DNA of 64,000 nucleotides from Bifidobacterium breve (GCA_945881945.1 CAMCVO010000005.1:1-64000), one strand, 5' to 3'; numbered from the stretch's first letter, positions 9,408 through 18,657 are shown. Numbers and translations: made by a program. The notes: a model not told the origin generated them from the letters alone.

Positions 9408-10613
9408 CTATAGAACCGGCTTTTGTGCTGCTCGGTACTCAATGAATTTATGCTTTCCACCCTCAACGGTTATAACCGCCATTGGGCGAGTCACATTCAC
9501 ATGAAGATCCTCTGAGAAGGATGTTGGTCCAGCTGTAAGGTCTTCATTGTTGAATTTATTAAACTCAGCAGCAAGTGCTGCGCCATCAACTGAACCAGCG
9601 CGCTCTACGGCTAGTTTAAATGCTTCAATTGTTGAAGCACCAGTGATCAAACCACCAGTTGCAGCATCTTGGCCAGTCTTTTCTTTGTATGCTGCTAACA
9701 GTTCAACAACCTTTGGATTTGGGTCATCACCAAAAACAGAAGCGTATGTAACTGTATAGAAGTTACTCAAATTAGGAACAGCGCCAAGCCAGAATGCGCC
9801 ATCTAGTCCAAATCCAGAGATAACTGGTGTATTAACTCCAGCATTTCTGATTGCAGCAAGTGCTTGAGCACCGCCACCAGGATATGAACAAAGGGCAATT
9901 ACCGCTGCTGCATCTTTTTTAGCATTTGCAACTTGAGCTGTTACTGGCTTATCAAGTGCACCAGCTTGGGTCTGTGAGAATTGTTGAGTGGACTTAACAG
10001 TTCCGCCCAATTCCTTGAATCGAGTTTCAAAAGCATCACATTGTGAAGTTGTGTAAGCAATTGACATATCTTTAAACAAAGTTACGGTTTGGCCCAAATT
10101 CTCATACGCATACTCTGCCATGATGGCGGCTTCGCCTGGAACTGCAGATCCCATGGAATATCCAAGGTCCAACCCATTATCTGGGCCCATAGCAGTTGAT
10201 CCAACACAAGGAGCAACAACAAGCACTCCAGCATCATTTGCAACCTGTGAAGACTTTGCATTTATGTCATAGTCGCAGGTTACCAACAGCATTTTTGCAC
10301 CCTTTGCAACTAAGTCTGTTGCGATTTGTTGACCTTTATCTGGGTTAGTTTCGGTATCAACGGCTTCAAGGACGACCTGGCATCCACTGATGCCTCCTGC
10401 AGCATTGATTTTATCTACTGCAATTTGTGCAGTTGCTAATGCGGGAGCATCAAAAGGCGCCATGAATCCTGTTTGAGCCATAGCCGCACCAATTAAAATA
10501 GGCTCCGCACAGTCAAGAGCTGCAGTATCGCCATCAGATGAACATGCAGATAATCCACCAACTGAAAGAATCAGAGATGAGATTGTTATCGCAAACTTTT
10601 TACGAAGTTTCAT
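9408..10613 (-). CDS. Liv-type substrate-binding lipoprotein (system 2)
   Basis: Extracellular receptor of importer 2. The N-terminus has basic residues, a hydrophobic stretch and a lipobox ending LSAC followed by SSDGD, so the mature protein is membrane-anchored. The body (401 aa) begins PILIGAAMAQTGFMAPFDAP, the usual start of PBP1 amino-acid/amide receptors. AAGGISGCQV and the VVAPCVGSTAMG region follow. ATG is preceded by AAGGAGAG, 6-7 nt away. Ligand unknown; hydrophobic or aromatic amino acids or amides are plausible from family knowledge. Confidence 0.9.
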   Translation of the reverse strand: MKLRKKFAITISSLILSVGGLSACSSDGDTAALDCAEPILIGAAMAQTGFMAPFDAPALATAQIAVDKINAAGGISGCQVVLEAVDTETNPDKGQQIATDLVAKGAKMLLVTCDYDINAKSSQVANDAGVLVVAPCVGSTAMGPDNGLDLGYSMGSAVPGEAAIMAEYAYENLGQTVTLFKDMSIAYTTSQCDAFETRFKELGGTVKSTQQFSQTQAGALDKPVTAQVANAKKDAAAVIALCSYPGGGAQALAAIRNAGVNTPVISGFGLDGAFWLGAVPNLSNFYTVTYASVFGDDPNPKVVELLAAYKEKTGQDAATGGLITGASTIEAFKLAVERAGSVDGAALAAEFNKFNNEDLTAGPTSFSEDLHVNVTRPMAVITVEGGKHKFIEYRAAQKPVL

Positions 10614-10936
10614 TAACTCTCCTTAACGAGTTCCATTAAAGTTAAACCTTTTAACCTTAAATTACCTCTTTCACCATCATAGGGCTCTACTGAATCGAGC
10701 CATGCTGGATACCTAAATCCTGCTACCTCGCCCCCTTGAGGTCAAGCACTATCTGCGAAGATAAACATATTTAAAACGGACCCTTTATTAGGGTGGATTT
10801 AAATACGCTGAAAAATGCAGTGATATAGGGTTTGTATCAAAATCGTTGTAAGTCAAAAAGCCTAGGGCAGGTCTACCAGGTGAGCTTCAAAATGTTTATA
10901 CTGGGTAAATCTTAGGCTAGGAGCATACCGGGCAGC
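10614..10936. other. Divergent intergenic region between two Liv systems
   Basis: This 323-nt stretch separates livK (minus) from livH (plus) and must hold both promoters. I see no gene or tRNA. It contains a short perfect stem ACCCT/AGGGT near 10780-10795, several A/T-rich blocks, and a TATACT hexamer at 10897-10902 pointing at livH. The upstream half reads CTCGCCCCCTTGAGG at about 10727-10742, the only G/C-rich patch. Confidence 0.5.
10897..10902 (+). promoter_or_regulatory. Candidate -10 box for Liv system 3
   Basis: TATACT lies 34 nt before the livH ATG, with no convincing -35 partner. Supported only by its match to the consensus and its position. Confidence 0.35.
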
Positions 10937-11830
10937 ATGAGCGACCTCATTCAATACCTATTCAATGGACTTGTGGTTGGTTCAATATTTGCAATCGCAG
11001 CTGTTGGAATTTCACTTCTTTATAGTGTGCTTAGATTGGTTAACTTTGCAGCTGGTGATTTTCTTACCTTAGGCGCATTTATAACCTACTTTTTGAGTGT
11101 AACTTTAGAATTAAATTTTTTCTTCTCAATAGTTGTTTCGATGTTGGCTGGAATGGGAGTTAGTTGGTTTTTAGAGCTTGTGCTCTGGAGAAATTTACGA
11201 AGAAACAAAGCCGGTACATTGGCACTATTCCTAGTAGCAACAGGCGTTGCTTTAATGCTACGTCCAATAATTCAGTTTCTATTTGGAACAGAAACACGAA
11301 AGTTCAATGTTGATATATTTAAAACATATGATTTTTTTGGCGCAAGAATAGCTCACACCCAATTACTTGTGCTGATTTTTGCCTCGGCTTCAATTCTGAC
11401 TATTGCTCTATTTATTTCAAAGGCAAGAATAGGTAAGGACATGAGAGCATACGCAAACAACCCAGGACTTGCCTCAGTTTCAGGAATTAATGTAGATCGC
11501 GTAGTGCTAGCTACCTGGTTAATTTCAGGAGCCCTTGGCTCACTAGCAGGTGTATTTCAAGGACTTGTACAAGGTCAATTTAATAATGCAATGGGTGAGA
11601 GCCTACTGCTCTCATTTTTTGCAGCGGTAGTGCTAGGAACTATCGGTGATGCTTATGGGGCATTAGTGGGTGGGATGCTGCTTGGATTATTTATGGAGCT
11701 TTCGCAGTTAAGTATTTTCTTTGGTGGCGTTCCAAGTAATTACAAACCAGTTGTGGCATTTGCAACATTGGTGTTAGTGCTGCTCTTCAAGCCCGAAGGC
11801 TTATTCGGGTATCGAGCGAGAAAGGTCTAA
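10937..11830 (+). CDS. livH: Liv-type ABC permease LivH (system 3)
   Basis: Membrane subunit of the third importer, 297 residues. The N-terminus FNGLVVGSIFAIAAVGISL and NFAAGDFLTLGA are typical LivH; VVLGTIGDAYGALVGG is the C-terminal signature. The central segment has a stretch of residues between membrane spans (RKFNVDIFKTYDFFGA) seen in LivH-like proteins of urea/amide or amino-acid systems. It is first in an operon with livM, livG and livF, separated by 3, 0 and 0 nt. Confidence 0.9.
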   Translation: MSDLIQYLFNGLVVGSIFAIAAVGISLLYSVLRLVNFAAGDFLTLGAFITYFLSVTLELNFFFSIVVSMLAGMGVSWFLELVLWRNLRRNKAGTLALFLVATGVALMLRPIIQFLFGTETRKFNVDIFKTYDFFGARIAHTQLLVLIFASASILTIALFISKARIGKDMRAYANNPGLASVSGINVDRVVLATWLISGALGSLAGVFQGLVQGQFNNAMGESLLLSFFAAVVLGTIGDAYGALVGGMLLGLFMELSQLSIFFGGVPSNYKPVVAFATLVLVLLFKPEGLFGYRARKV

Positions 11831-11833
11831 CTC

Positions 11834-12814
11834 ATGCAAGCATTTGTGCAGCCAGGTTTTTGGGTATTTGTATTAGCACTTGCTGGTATATATGGAATTT
11901 TTGCATTAGGACTTCAAATTCAATACGGCGTTGGCGGTATTATGAATTTTGGTCATGTAGGAATGATGGCTGTTTCTGGTTACTCAATTGCCGTGCTCGT
12001 AATCAAATATCAATGGAGCTTTTGGTGGGCAGCTTTTTTTGGAGTTGTCCTAGCAGCATTTCTAGGAGCACTTCTCGGGTTAACAACTCTTCGCTTGAGT
12101 GGTGATTACTTTGCAATTGCCAGCATTGCATTTGCAGAAATAACTAGATACTGGATTCTCAATACTGACAGCGTCACCGGTGGTACGCAAGGCACTCTTG
12201 CCATTCCAAGTCCTTCAGGTTTTGGTGGATACACAGATCAACCCGATAAAATTTTAACCTGGATATCTGACCTGCTCTACCCGATAGTTGGCGATGAGGC
12301 ATCGCGGGATATGGCGATGATTTTTATTGTTTGGCCATTTTTATTCCTACTCATCTTGATCTCATCAAGACTGCAACAAACCTCCTGGGCCAGAGTGCTG
12401 CGCGCAACTCGAGAAGATGATGATGTTCCTCGATCATTGGGCAAAAATGTATTTCGTTTTCGATTGCAAACATTAATAATTGGCTCAGTTTTTGGAGGGA
12501 TTGCTGGCGTATTTTGGGCGCTGCAATTTGCTCTACTAGCACCTGAAGACTTCCTACGTATTGTAACTTTTTATGGCTGGATGATCTTAATTCTTGCTGG
12601 TGCAACTAGAGTAAAAGGATTAATTATTGCATCGATATTTTTTGGATTTCTTTATGGGTCAACGAGATTTTTGGAGTTCTGGCCACTATCCCTTCTATCC
12701 TCGCCAGAGCGTGCTTATTTGAGAGTATTCCTAATTGGACTTGTGATTGTTTTATTGATGGTCAAACGACCACAGGGCCTATTTGGAAAGCGGCAAGAAA
12801 TGGTTCTGGAGTAA
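11834..12814 (+). CDS. livM: Liv-type ABC permease LivM (system 3)
   Basis: Membrane subunit, 326 residues. IYGIFALGLQIQYGVGGIMNF and TLRLSGDYFAIASIAFAEI are LivM signatures, and the EAA-like loop is RATREDDDVPRSLG. The loop between spans is longer than usual, containing GYTDQPDKILTWISD. The final ~20 residues are basic. The stop codon directly abuts the livG start. Confidence 0.9.
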   Translation: MQAFVQPGFWVFVLALAGIYGIFALGLQIQYGVGGIMNFGHVGMMAVSGYSIAVLVIKYQWSFWWAAFFGVVLAAFLGALLGLTTLRLSGDYFAIASIAFAEITRYWILNTDSVTGGTQGTLAIPSPSGFGGYTDQPDKILTWISDLLYPIVGDEASRDMAMIFIVWPFLFLLILISSRLQQTSWARVLRATREDDDVPRSLGKNVFRFRLQTLIIGSVFGGIAGVFWALQFALLAPEDFLRIVTFYGWMILILAGATRVKGLIIASIFFGFLYGSTRFLEFWPLSLLSSPERAYLRVFLIGLVIVLLMVKRPQGLFGKRQEMVLE

Positions 12815-13642
12815 ATGATGAATCAATCAGCTAAAACTTCAAGCGGTAATTCAAATTCCTCTAACTTGGATTCAGTAACACTTGATGTTAAAGATATCTC
12901 GGTCAGTTTTGGTGGCGTCAAGCCCGTCCAAAATGTGAGTTTTTCAATTAAGGAGAACTCCTTTACATCTGTTATAGGGCCAAACGGAGCGGGTAAAACT
13001 TCACTTTTCAACTTAATTAGCGGAATCAATAAGGTGAGCTCTGGCGAGATTATTTTTCGTGGAGAGGCAATTGAGTCCATCCATGCCCATAAAATTGCTC
13101 AAAAAGGATTGATCAGAACCTTTCAAGGAGCAAAGATTATTAAGCGACTGACCGTTGCAGAAAACTTAATGATGGCGGTAAAAGATAATCCAGGAGACAA
13201 TCTCTCCGGCTTTCTAAAGCCAAAGAAACGAAAAGCTTTTGAATTGTTAGCTAGGGCTGAAGCCATGCGAAGACTAGATCAGGTAGGGCTGACTAAATTT
13301 GCCGATGAGTACGCTGGAATTCTCTCTGGCGGTCAACGTAAATTACTTGATCTATCACGGGCCCTAATGGCGAAGCCAAGTTTATTGCTTTTGGATGAAC
13401 CTTTTGCTGGGGTTAACCCGACCTTGGTGGAAAAACTCTTAACTGTTTTAGCTGAACTTAGAAAAGAACAATCCATGACATTTTTATTAATAGAACATGA
13501 CTTAGAGACGGTAATGAATATTTCAGATCGCGTAATTGTTATGGCTGATGGAAAAATTATTGCCGATGGTCTGCCAAATTCAATATATGAGAATGAATTG
13601 GTAATTGATGCATATCTTGGATCTCGAAGAAAGGATGCATAA
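12815..13642 (+). CDS. livG: ABC transporter ATP-binding protein LivG (system 3)
   Basis: ATPase of importer 3, 275 residues. It has a Ser/Asn-rich N-terminal extension of ~20 residues before the ABC fold starts at LDVKDISVSFGG. Walker A GPNGAGKT, IRTFQGAKIIKRLTVAEN, signature LSGGQRKLLD, Walker B LLLDEPFAG and IEHD are intact. The tandem ATG ATG at 12815 leaves the exact start slightly open. Confidence 0.92.
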   Translation: MMNQSAKTSSGNSNSSNLDSVTLDVKDISVSFGGVKPVQNVSFSIKENSFTSVIGPNGAGKTSLFNLISGINKVSSGEIIFRGEAIESIHAHKIAQKGLIRTFQGAKIIKRLTVAENLMMAVKDNPGDNLSGFLKPKKRKAFELLARAEAMRRLDQVGLTKFADEYAGILSGGQRKLLDLSRALMAKPSLLLLDEPFAGVNPTLVEKLLTVLAELRKEQSMTFLLIEHDLETVMNISDRVIVMADGKIIADGLPNSIYENELVIDAYLGSRRKDA

Positions 13643-14386
13643 ATGACTAAAAATGATTCCAGCCAACCTTTGTTCAATATTGAGAATTTACATGGTGGCT
13701 ATGGTGATATACAAATTTTGAATGGCGTGACTATCAAGGTGCCGAATAAAACTATTGTCACAATTGTGGGACCAAATGGTGCTGGCAAATCTACGATTCT
13801 CAAGGCGATATACGGAATCGCTGATGTCACATCTGGTTCAGTCACATTAAATAAAGATGGTGCTGTTACAGATGTTTTGGCAACAAAACCTCACAATTTA
13901 TCCAGAATTGGAGTTGGCTATGTGCCGCAGATTGACAATATTTTTCCAGCATTAAGCATTGATGAAAATCTTGAGGTTGGCTTTGTTAACTTTGCCAATA
14001 CAAATTTAGAGCAAATGCGTGATGACATTTATGTCCGGTATCCGGATTTAAAAAGAAGATCCAAAGATCGAGCTGGCACTCTTTCTGGAGGCCAACGACA
14101 GATGCTTGCAATGGCAAGAGCTTTGATGTCTTCACCCAGCATTTTGTTACTCGATGAGCCATCAGCTGGGTTAGCACCTGCGCTGGTGGATCAGTTATTT
14201 GATGAACTTGTTAAGATTAATCAGGTCGGGGTTACCATCTTGATGGTTGAGCAAAATGCAAGACGCGCACTGGGGATTTCAGATTATGGATATGTATTAG
14301 ATATGGGTCGGAATCGACACGAAGGAATCGGAACAAGCCTGGTAAATGACCCAGAGATTGTTGGAATATATCTGGGCAAGAAGTGA
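13643..14386 (+). CDS. livF: ABC transporter ATP-binding protein LivF (system 3)
   Basis: Last gene of the HMGF block, 247 residues. Walker A GPNGAGKS, signature LSGGQRQM, Walker B LLLDEPSAG and VEQN mark it as LivF. A short insertion (LNKDGAVTDVLATKPH) lengthens the segment after Walker A. It is followed by 193 nt containing a poly-G tract and then by two binding-protein genes. Confidence 0.92.
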   Translation: MTKNDSSQPLFNIENLHGGYGDIQILNGVTIKVPNKTIVTIVGPNGAGKSTILKAIYGIADVTSGSVTLNKDGAVTDVLATKPHNLSRIGVGYVPQIDNIFPALSIDENLEVGFVNFANTNLEQMRDDIYVRYPDLKRRSKDRAGTLSGGQRQMLAMARALMSSPSILLLDEPSAGLAPALVDQLFDELVKINQVGVTILMVEQNARRALGISDYGYVLDMGRNRHEGIGTSLVNDPEIVGIYLGKK

Positions 14387-14454
14387 TTATTACTTTTATG
14401 TTACAAATCTCAACCACCTGTATCTAAGCCCTGATAAGTTTTGGTTTTAGATCC

Positions 14455-14464
14455 GGGGGGGGGG
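14455..14464 (+). repeat. Run of ten G upstream of a binding-protein gene
   Basis: The sequence ATCC is followed by exactly ten G and then CGTGC, 115 nt before the ATG at 14580. In a low-G+C, compact sequence a run of this length is unusual and is a candidate for slipped-strand length variation. The rest of the 193-nt gap holds a strong AGGAGGAG ribosome-binding site for the next gene but no obvious terminator for livF. Confidence 0.85.
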
Positions 14465-14579
14465 CGTGCTGAGCCAGATTTTCCCTTAACACTCTTTCTA
14501 TTTAGTAAATCTAGTAATAGCCTTAAAGGGCTGAACAAAACTCTCAGCTCGTAGGGCTGGGTCAACTACTAGGAGGAGC

Positions 14580-15827
14580 ATGAAAATCAAATTAGTATTT
14601 ATTGCTACAGCACTGGCATCAACACTTGTGCTGGGCTCTGTGCCCGCGCAAGCTGCGGCCATTGATATGAAGATTGGCACAATCCATCCATTAACTGGAG
14701 GAAATGCAGATTATGGAATTGGCTTAACTTCAGCCGCCGAATGGGCTGCAGAATCAGTCACAAAGGCTATGAAATCAGCACGGGTAGCAGGATCCTGCAA
14801 GATAACAGCATCTGAAGATGATCAAGCAACTCCAGCGCTTGCGGTTGAGGCTGCCACCAAATTGGTTAAGAGCAATAAAGTAAATGCAATTGTTGGCCCA
14901 CTAACATCAGGCTCAACACTTGGCGCTGCCCAATCTGTAACGGTGCCAAACAATATTGTGATGATTGCAACCGCAGCATCAAGCCCAACCATTACAAAAT
15001 TTGCTGATAAAGATCTTTTGTTTAGAACCTATCCTTCAGATGCATTTCAAGGAAAGGTGATCGTTGCCGCTGTTCAAAAAGCTTATGGTAAAGGGGTAAC
15101 GCTAAGCATTGGCGCACGAAATGACGCTTTTGGCACAGCATTAGCTAACGTAGTAACAAATGAATGGGTCAAAGGTGGAGGCGATATTGGGCGAAAGGTT
15201 CTATGGAATCCAGAAAATGCGACCTTTGATTCAGAAGCTAAACTCCTTACCGAAGGCTCGCCAGATGTCTGGGTAATTGTTGATTTTCCAGATACTTTTG
15301 CAAAGGTAGGACCAGCACTGGTTCGAACCGGCAAGTGGGATCCAAAGAAAACCTTCTTCACTGAGGCCATGAATAACGAAGCAGTTATTCAAACAATTGG
15401 TGTCTCTGTAATGGCTGGTGCAAGAGGAACTGCTGCAAAATCAATTGGTATTAGTGCTGATAAGTGGAAAGCAGATCGCAAAGCCGCAAAGCCAAATACA
15501 AAAGAAACTTTTGTTGACGCTTCAGCTTACGATGCCACAGTACTTCTATGTCTTGCAGCTATTCATGGAAAAAGCACAAAGAGCTCTGCCTTGATCAAGA
15601 GTTTGCGTGCTGTTTCAGGATCACAGGGTGGAACTGTAATTCCTTGGACAAAACTTACTGATGCGGTAAAAGCCGCTGCAGCTGGTAAGAAAATCACTTA
15701 CCAAGGTGCTTGGACAACTGCAAAATTTGATGCAGCTGGAGATTCATCCGGTGCACTATTTAAGGTGTTCAGCATAGATACTGCAGGAAAAATCACTTCA
15801 AATGATGCGGACGATGTTCGCTTCTAA
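14580..15827 (+). CDS. Liv-type substrate-binding protein, secreted copy A (system 3)
   Basis: Extracellular receptor, 415 residues. The signal peptide is a classical one ending VPAQA-A, with no lipobox Cys, unlike its neighbour. The mature part begins IDMKIGTIHPLTGGNADYG, a PBP1 start; SEDDQATPALAVEAATKLV, VGPLTSGSTLGAAQ and TAASSPTI follow. An ideal AGGAGGAGC precedes the ATG. It is a close paralogue of the next gene. The absence of an anchor would make it a soluble protein in a monoderm cell unless it is held by its permease, which is odd. Confidence 0.9.
   Translation: MKIKLVFIATALASTLVLGSVPAQAAAIDMKIGTIHPLTGGNADYGIGLTSAAEWAAESVTKAMKSARVAGSCKITASEDDQATPALAVEAATKLVKSNKVNAIVGPLTSGSTLGAAQSVTVPNNIVMIATAASSPTITKFADKDLLFRTYPSDAFQGKVIVAAVQKAYGKGVTLSIGARNDAFGTALANVVTNEWVKGGGDIGRKVLWNPENATFDSEAKLLTEGSPDVWVIVDFPDTFAKVGPALVRTGKWDPKKTFFTEAMNNEAVIQTIGVSVMAGARGTAAKSIGISADKWKADRKAAKPNTKETFVDASAYDATVLLCLAAIHGKSTKSSALIKSLRAVSGSQGGTVIPWTKLTDAVKAAAAGKKITYQGAWTTAKFDAAGDSSGALFKVFSIDTAGKITSNDADDVRF
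15261..15358 (+). repeat. 98-nt block identical to 16810-16907
   Basis: Reading the two paralogous binding-protein genes side by side, this block matches 16810-16907 base for base, while flanking segments differ at many silent sites. It is consistent with gene conversion between the duplicates. Confidence 0.8.
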
Positions 15828-15874
15828 AAAATAATTTCAGGTCGATCTAAGTAGATCACTTGAAAGTTTCAGTT

Positions 15875-15916
15875 AAGAAATCTTGGCCCTTTACTTTAAA
15901 GGGCCAAGATTTCTTT
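15875..15916 (+). terminator. Rho-independent terminator after binding protein A
   Basis: AAGAAATCTTGGCCCTTTA and its near-exact complement form a stem of about 19 bp with a tiny loop, followed by T-rich sequence. The same element, with only the loop and one base changed, occurs after binding protein B at 17424-17465. A preceding GATCTAAGTAGATC inverted repeat is also duplicated. Confidence 0.9.
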
Positions 15917-16113
15917 CTTTATATTAATAGAGTCCCTTGCTAAAGCTCTAAATTTCTATGATTAGTTTGGGTATGCAAAGGCTAGAATCCATCCTTGGTG
16001 GGTTATCTATTCACTACAAAAGGCCTATCTTGTAAGTGGCACATGGGTTAAAGTTAGTGGGAGCACATTCAACTTTCTTGGACGTAGATGCCAAGATAAC
16101 CACAAGGAGAGAT

Positions 16114-17376
16114 ATGACAAAAAGGAATAAATGGATTTTGCCCAGTTTAATAGTGGCAGTTTCCTCATTGGTAGTAACTGGATGTTCTGATTCATCATCA
16201 AGTGCTGGAGTTAATTTAAAGATTGGCACAATCCACCCACTAACTGGAGGCAACGCCGATTATGGAATTGGTTTAACTACTGCAGCAGAGTTTGCTGCCG
16301 ATCAAATTAATGCTGCTATGGCAGAGGCAAATGTTGCAGGTTCTTGTGAAATAACAGCATCTGAAGATGATCAAGCAACCCCAGCACTTGCAGTTGAAGC
16401 TGCCACTAAGCTGGTAAAGAGTAATCAGGTTAACGCAATTGTTGGTCCACTGACTTCAGGATCAACACTTGGTGCTGCCCAATCTGTCACGGTGCCAAAC
16501 AATATCGTGATGATTGCAACCGCAGCTTCTAGTCCTGAGATAACAACATTTGCTGACAAAGACCTACTGTTCAGAACTTATCCTTCAGATGCATTCCAAG
16601 GAAAAGTAATTGTTGCAGCTGTGCAAAAAATCTATGGCAGTACTGCAAAATTAAATGTTGGAGCTCGTAACGATGCATTTGGTACTGCTTTAGCAAATGT
16701 TATTGAGACTGAATGGAAAAATGGTGGTGGAGTTATTGGCAGTAAAGTTCTGTGGAACCCAGAGAACGCCACTTTTGATTCAGAGGCTAAGCAACTAGCT
16801 GATGGTTCTCCAGATGTCTGGGTAATTGTTGATTTTCCAGATACTTTTGCAAAGGTAGGACCAGCACTGGTTCGAACCGGCAAGTGGGATCCAAAGAAAA
16901 CCTTCTTTACTGAGGCCATGTATGACGAAGCAGTGATTAAAACCATTGGCGTAAAGGTGATGGCAGGTGCAAGAGGTACTGCTGCGAAATCAATCGGAGT
17001 TGACGCTGATAAGTGGAAAGCAGATCGCAAAGCCGCAAAGCCAGATACAAAGGAAACTTTCGTTGACGCTTCAGCTTACGATGCCACTGTACTTCTATGC
17101 CTTGCAGCAATTCACGGTAAAAGTACAGAAAGCTCAGCACTTACGAAAAGTCTTAGGGCAGTTTCAGGAACTGAAGGTGGAACTGAAATACCTTGGACAA
17201 GTTTAGTAGATGCAGTGAAAGCAGCCGCAGCTGGTGACAACTTCACTTACCAAGGTGCTTGGACAACTGCAAAATTTGATGCAGCTGGTGACTCAAGTGG
17301 CGCTTTGTTTAGAGTCTACAACGTAGGAGCTGATGGAAAACTAAGCTCAAATGATGCAGAGGATGTGCGCTTCTAA
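16114..17376 (+). CDS. Liv-type substrate-binding lipoprotein, copy B (system 3)
   Basis: Receptor of 420 residues, closely similar to the upstream gene throughout the mature domain (same IGTIHPLTGGNADYGIGL start and ending ...DDVRF/EDVRF). Here the signal peptide is lipoprotein-type with VVTGCSDSSSS, giving a membrane anchor. I chose ATG at 16114 because AAGGAGAG lies just upstream; an in-frame earlier ATG at 16036 would bury the signal peptide. The two copies may differ in ligand or only in anchoring. Confidence 0.9.
   Translation: MTKRNKWILPSLIVAVSSLVVTGCSDSSSSAGVNLKIGTIHPLTGGNADYGIGLTTAAEFAADQINAAMAEANVAGSCEITASEDDQATPALAVEAATKLVKSNQVNAIVGPLTSGSTLGAAQSVTVPNNIVMIATAASSPEITTFADKDLLFRTYPSDAFQGKVIVAAVQKIYGSTAKLNVGARNDAFGTALANVIETEWKNGGGVIGSKVLWNPENATFDSEAKQLADGSPDVWVIVDFPDTFAKVGPALVRTGKWDPKKTFFTEAMYDEAVIKTIGVKVMAGARGTAAKSIGVDADKWKADRKAAKPDTKETFVDASAYDATVLLCLAAIHGKSTESSALTKSLRAVSGTEGGTEIPWTSLVDAVKAAAAGDNFTYQGAWTTAKFDAAGDSSGALFRVYNVGADGKLSSNDAEDVRF
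16810..16907 (+). repeat. 98-nt block identical to 15261-15358
   Basis: Second member of the identical block shared by the two binding-protein genes, within the segment encoding PDVWVIVDFPDTF and onward. Confidence 0.8.
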
Positions 17377-17423
17377 AAAATAATTTCAGGTCGATCTAAG
17401 TAGATCACTTGAAAGTTCCAGTT

Positions 17424-17465
17424 AAGAAATCTTGGCCCTTTAAAGTAAAGGGCCAAGATTTCTTT
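17424..17465. terminator. Bidirectional terminator, duplicate of 15875-15916
   Basis: AAGAAATCTTGGCCCTTTA pairs with the following arm as in the first copy. It overlaps the TAA of the convergent aminotransferase gene at 17464-17466, so it can serve both strands. Confidence 0.9.
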
Positions 17466-18657
17466 ATACAGCGCTAAGTGCCACTCCAATTCTGCTCACA
17501 GCATCTTCAATAATTTCAGAGCTAGTTGCAAAATTAATTCTAATAAAGCCAGCACTGCTGGGCCCATAAAGTTTTCCTGGCGCAACCGCAATTTTACCGT
17601 GAGAAAGTAAGATTTCTGATAGTTCAAACTGATTCTTTTCACTCAATTTAAGATTGATGCTTCGCATATCAAGCCAGCCAAAATAACCTGCGTCGGGTAT
17701 GCAATAACTAATTGGGAAATCTAATTGATTGATAATCTTTCCAAGATGGAATCTGGATTTATCCAGTTCTGTAATTACAGAATCTAGCCACCCAATACTG
17801 TCTTGATATGCTGCTGTCGAAGCAACTGCTCCGAATAAAGAAGCTCGAGAATGAACTGCTGTGGGAATCTGGTTAAGAATTGATCGAGTTTTTGGATCCA
17901 CCGCAACCATCTGAGCACATTTTAAGCCAGCAATATTCCATGATTTCGTTGCAGATAAGAATGCTATTCCAACCTGTTTTGCTATAGATGATGAATTCAA
18001 AAATGGTGTAAAGGTGTTTTCTCTATAAACTAAAGGTGCATGAATTTCATCTGACGCGATGAGCACTTTGTACTTGAGAGCTAACTCTGCAAGTTTCGCT
18101 AAGTCATCTTTTGAAAATACTGCCCCAACTGGGTTGTGTGGGTTACAGAGTATATGAACTTTAACACCAGAGGCATAACCTTTTTCAATTTCTAAAAAAT
18201 TAAGAGAGTACTTCAAATCTTGTTCAATAAGTGGTGCGTCATATATTTGACATTTCAATTCTTTAATCCAATTAAAGAAATTGTAATAAACGGGGGTATT
18301 CACCATAATTAAATCTCCAGATCTAACGACCTGTCGGCAAACCTCGATCACACCAACTCCCACATCAGTGCATATCTTTACGTCATCAGGGGATAACTCC
18401 CACCCCCATCTACTTTTAGCAAAGCCAGATAATCCCTCTCCCAGCTCAGGGAATTTACCAAGGTAACCTGCATCTGAGTTATTTACTAAAGATGTCAGTG
18501 CATCTTTAATCGGTTGGGCTAGGTCATAGTCCATAACAGCAAATGGCATGGGAAGAATTTCAGGATCGAAAGCACGCCATTTTTCACTTTTTCTATTTTG
18601 TAACAGGAGTTTTGGTTGCACTGAAATCTTAACTACTTCATTGAAAGCATCAGTCAC
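17464..18657 (-). CDS. MalY/PatB-type PLP-dependent C-S lyase or aminotransferase
   Basis: Fold-type I PLP enzyme, 397 residues. The family hallmarks are MPFAVMDYDLAQPI near residue 35, SDEIHAPLVY (Asp binding the pyridine N) and SATKSWNIAGLKCAQ with the PLP lysine. MalY/PatB proteins are usually cystathionine beta-lyases, and some transaminate aromatic amino acids. The start is GTG at 18657 without a clear ribosome-binding site, which fits a leaderless or weakly initiated mRNA. The divergent lactonase-like gene begins 34 nt away. Sulfur amino acid cleavage is the likeliest role. Confidence 0.82.
   Translation of the reverse strand: MTDAFNEVVKISVQPKLLLQNRKSEKWRAFDPEILPMPFAVMDYDLAQPIKDALTSLVNNSDAGYLGKFPELGEGLSGFAKSRWGWELSPDDVKICTDVGVGVIEVCRQVVRSGDLIMVNTPVYYNFFNWIKELKCQIYDAPLIEQDLKYSLNFLEIEKGYASGVKVHILCNPHNPVGAVFSKDDLAKLAELALKYKVLIASDEIHAPLVYRENTFTPFLNSSSIAKQVGIAFLSATKSWNIAGLKCAQMVAVDPKTRSILNQIPTAVHSRASLFGAVASTAAYQDSIGWLDSVITELDKSRFHLGKIINQLDFPISYCIPDAGYFGWLDMRSINLKLSEKNQFELSEILLSHGKIAVAPGKLYGPSSAGFIRINFATSSEIIEDAVSRIGVALSAV

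Noticed and set aside
10614-10936. Possible small RNA or tRNA in the longest gap
   Set aside because: Only short stems are visible; no cloverleaf, no CCA end and no strong terminator.
15841-17420. Insertion-sequence-mediated duplication of the binding-protein gene
   Set aside because: The duplicated 3' flanks carry terminators and a small inverted repeat, but no transposase or target-site duplication is seen.
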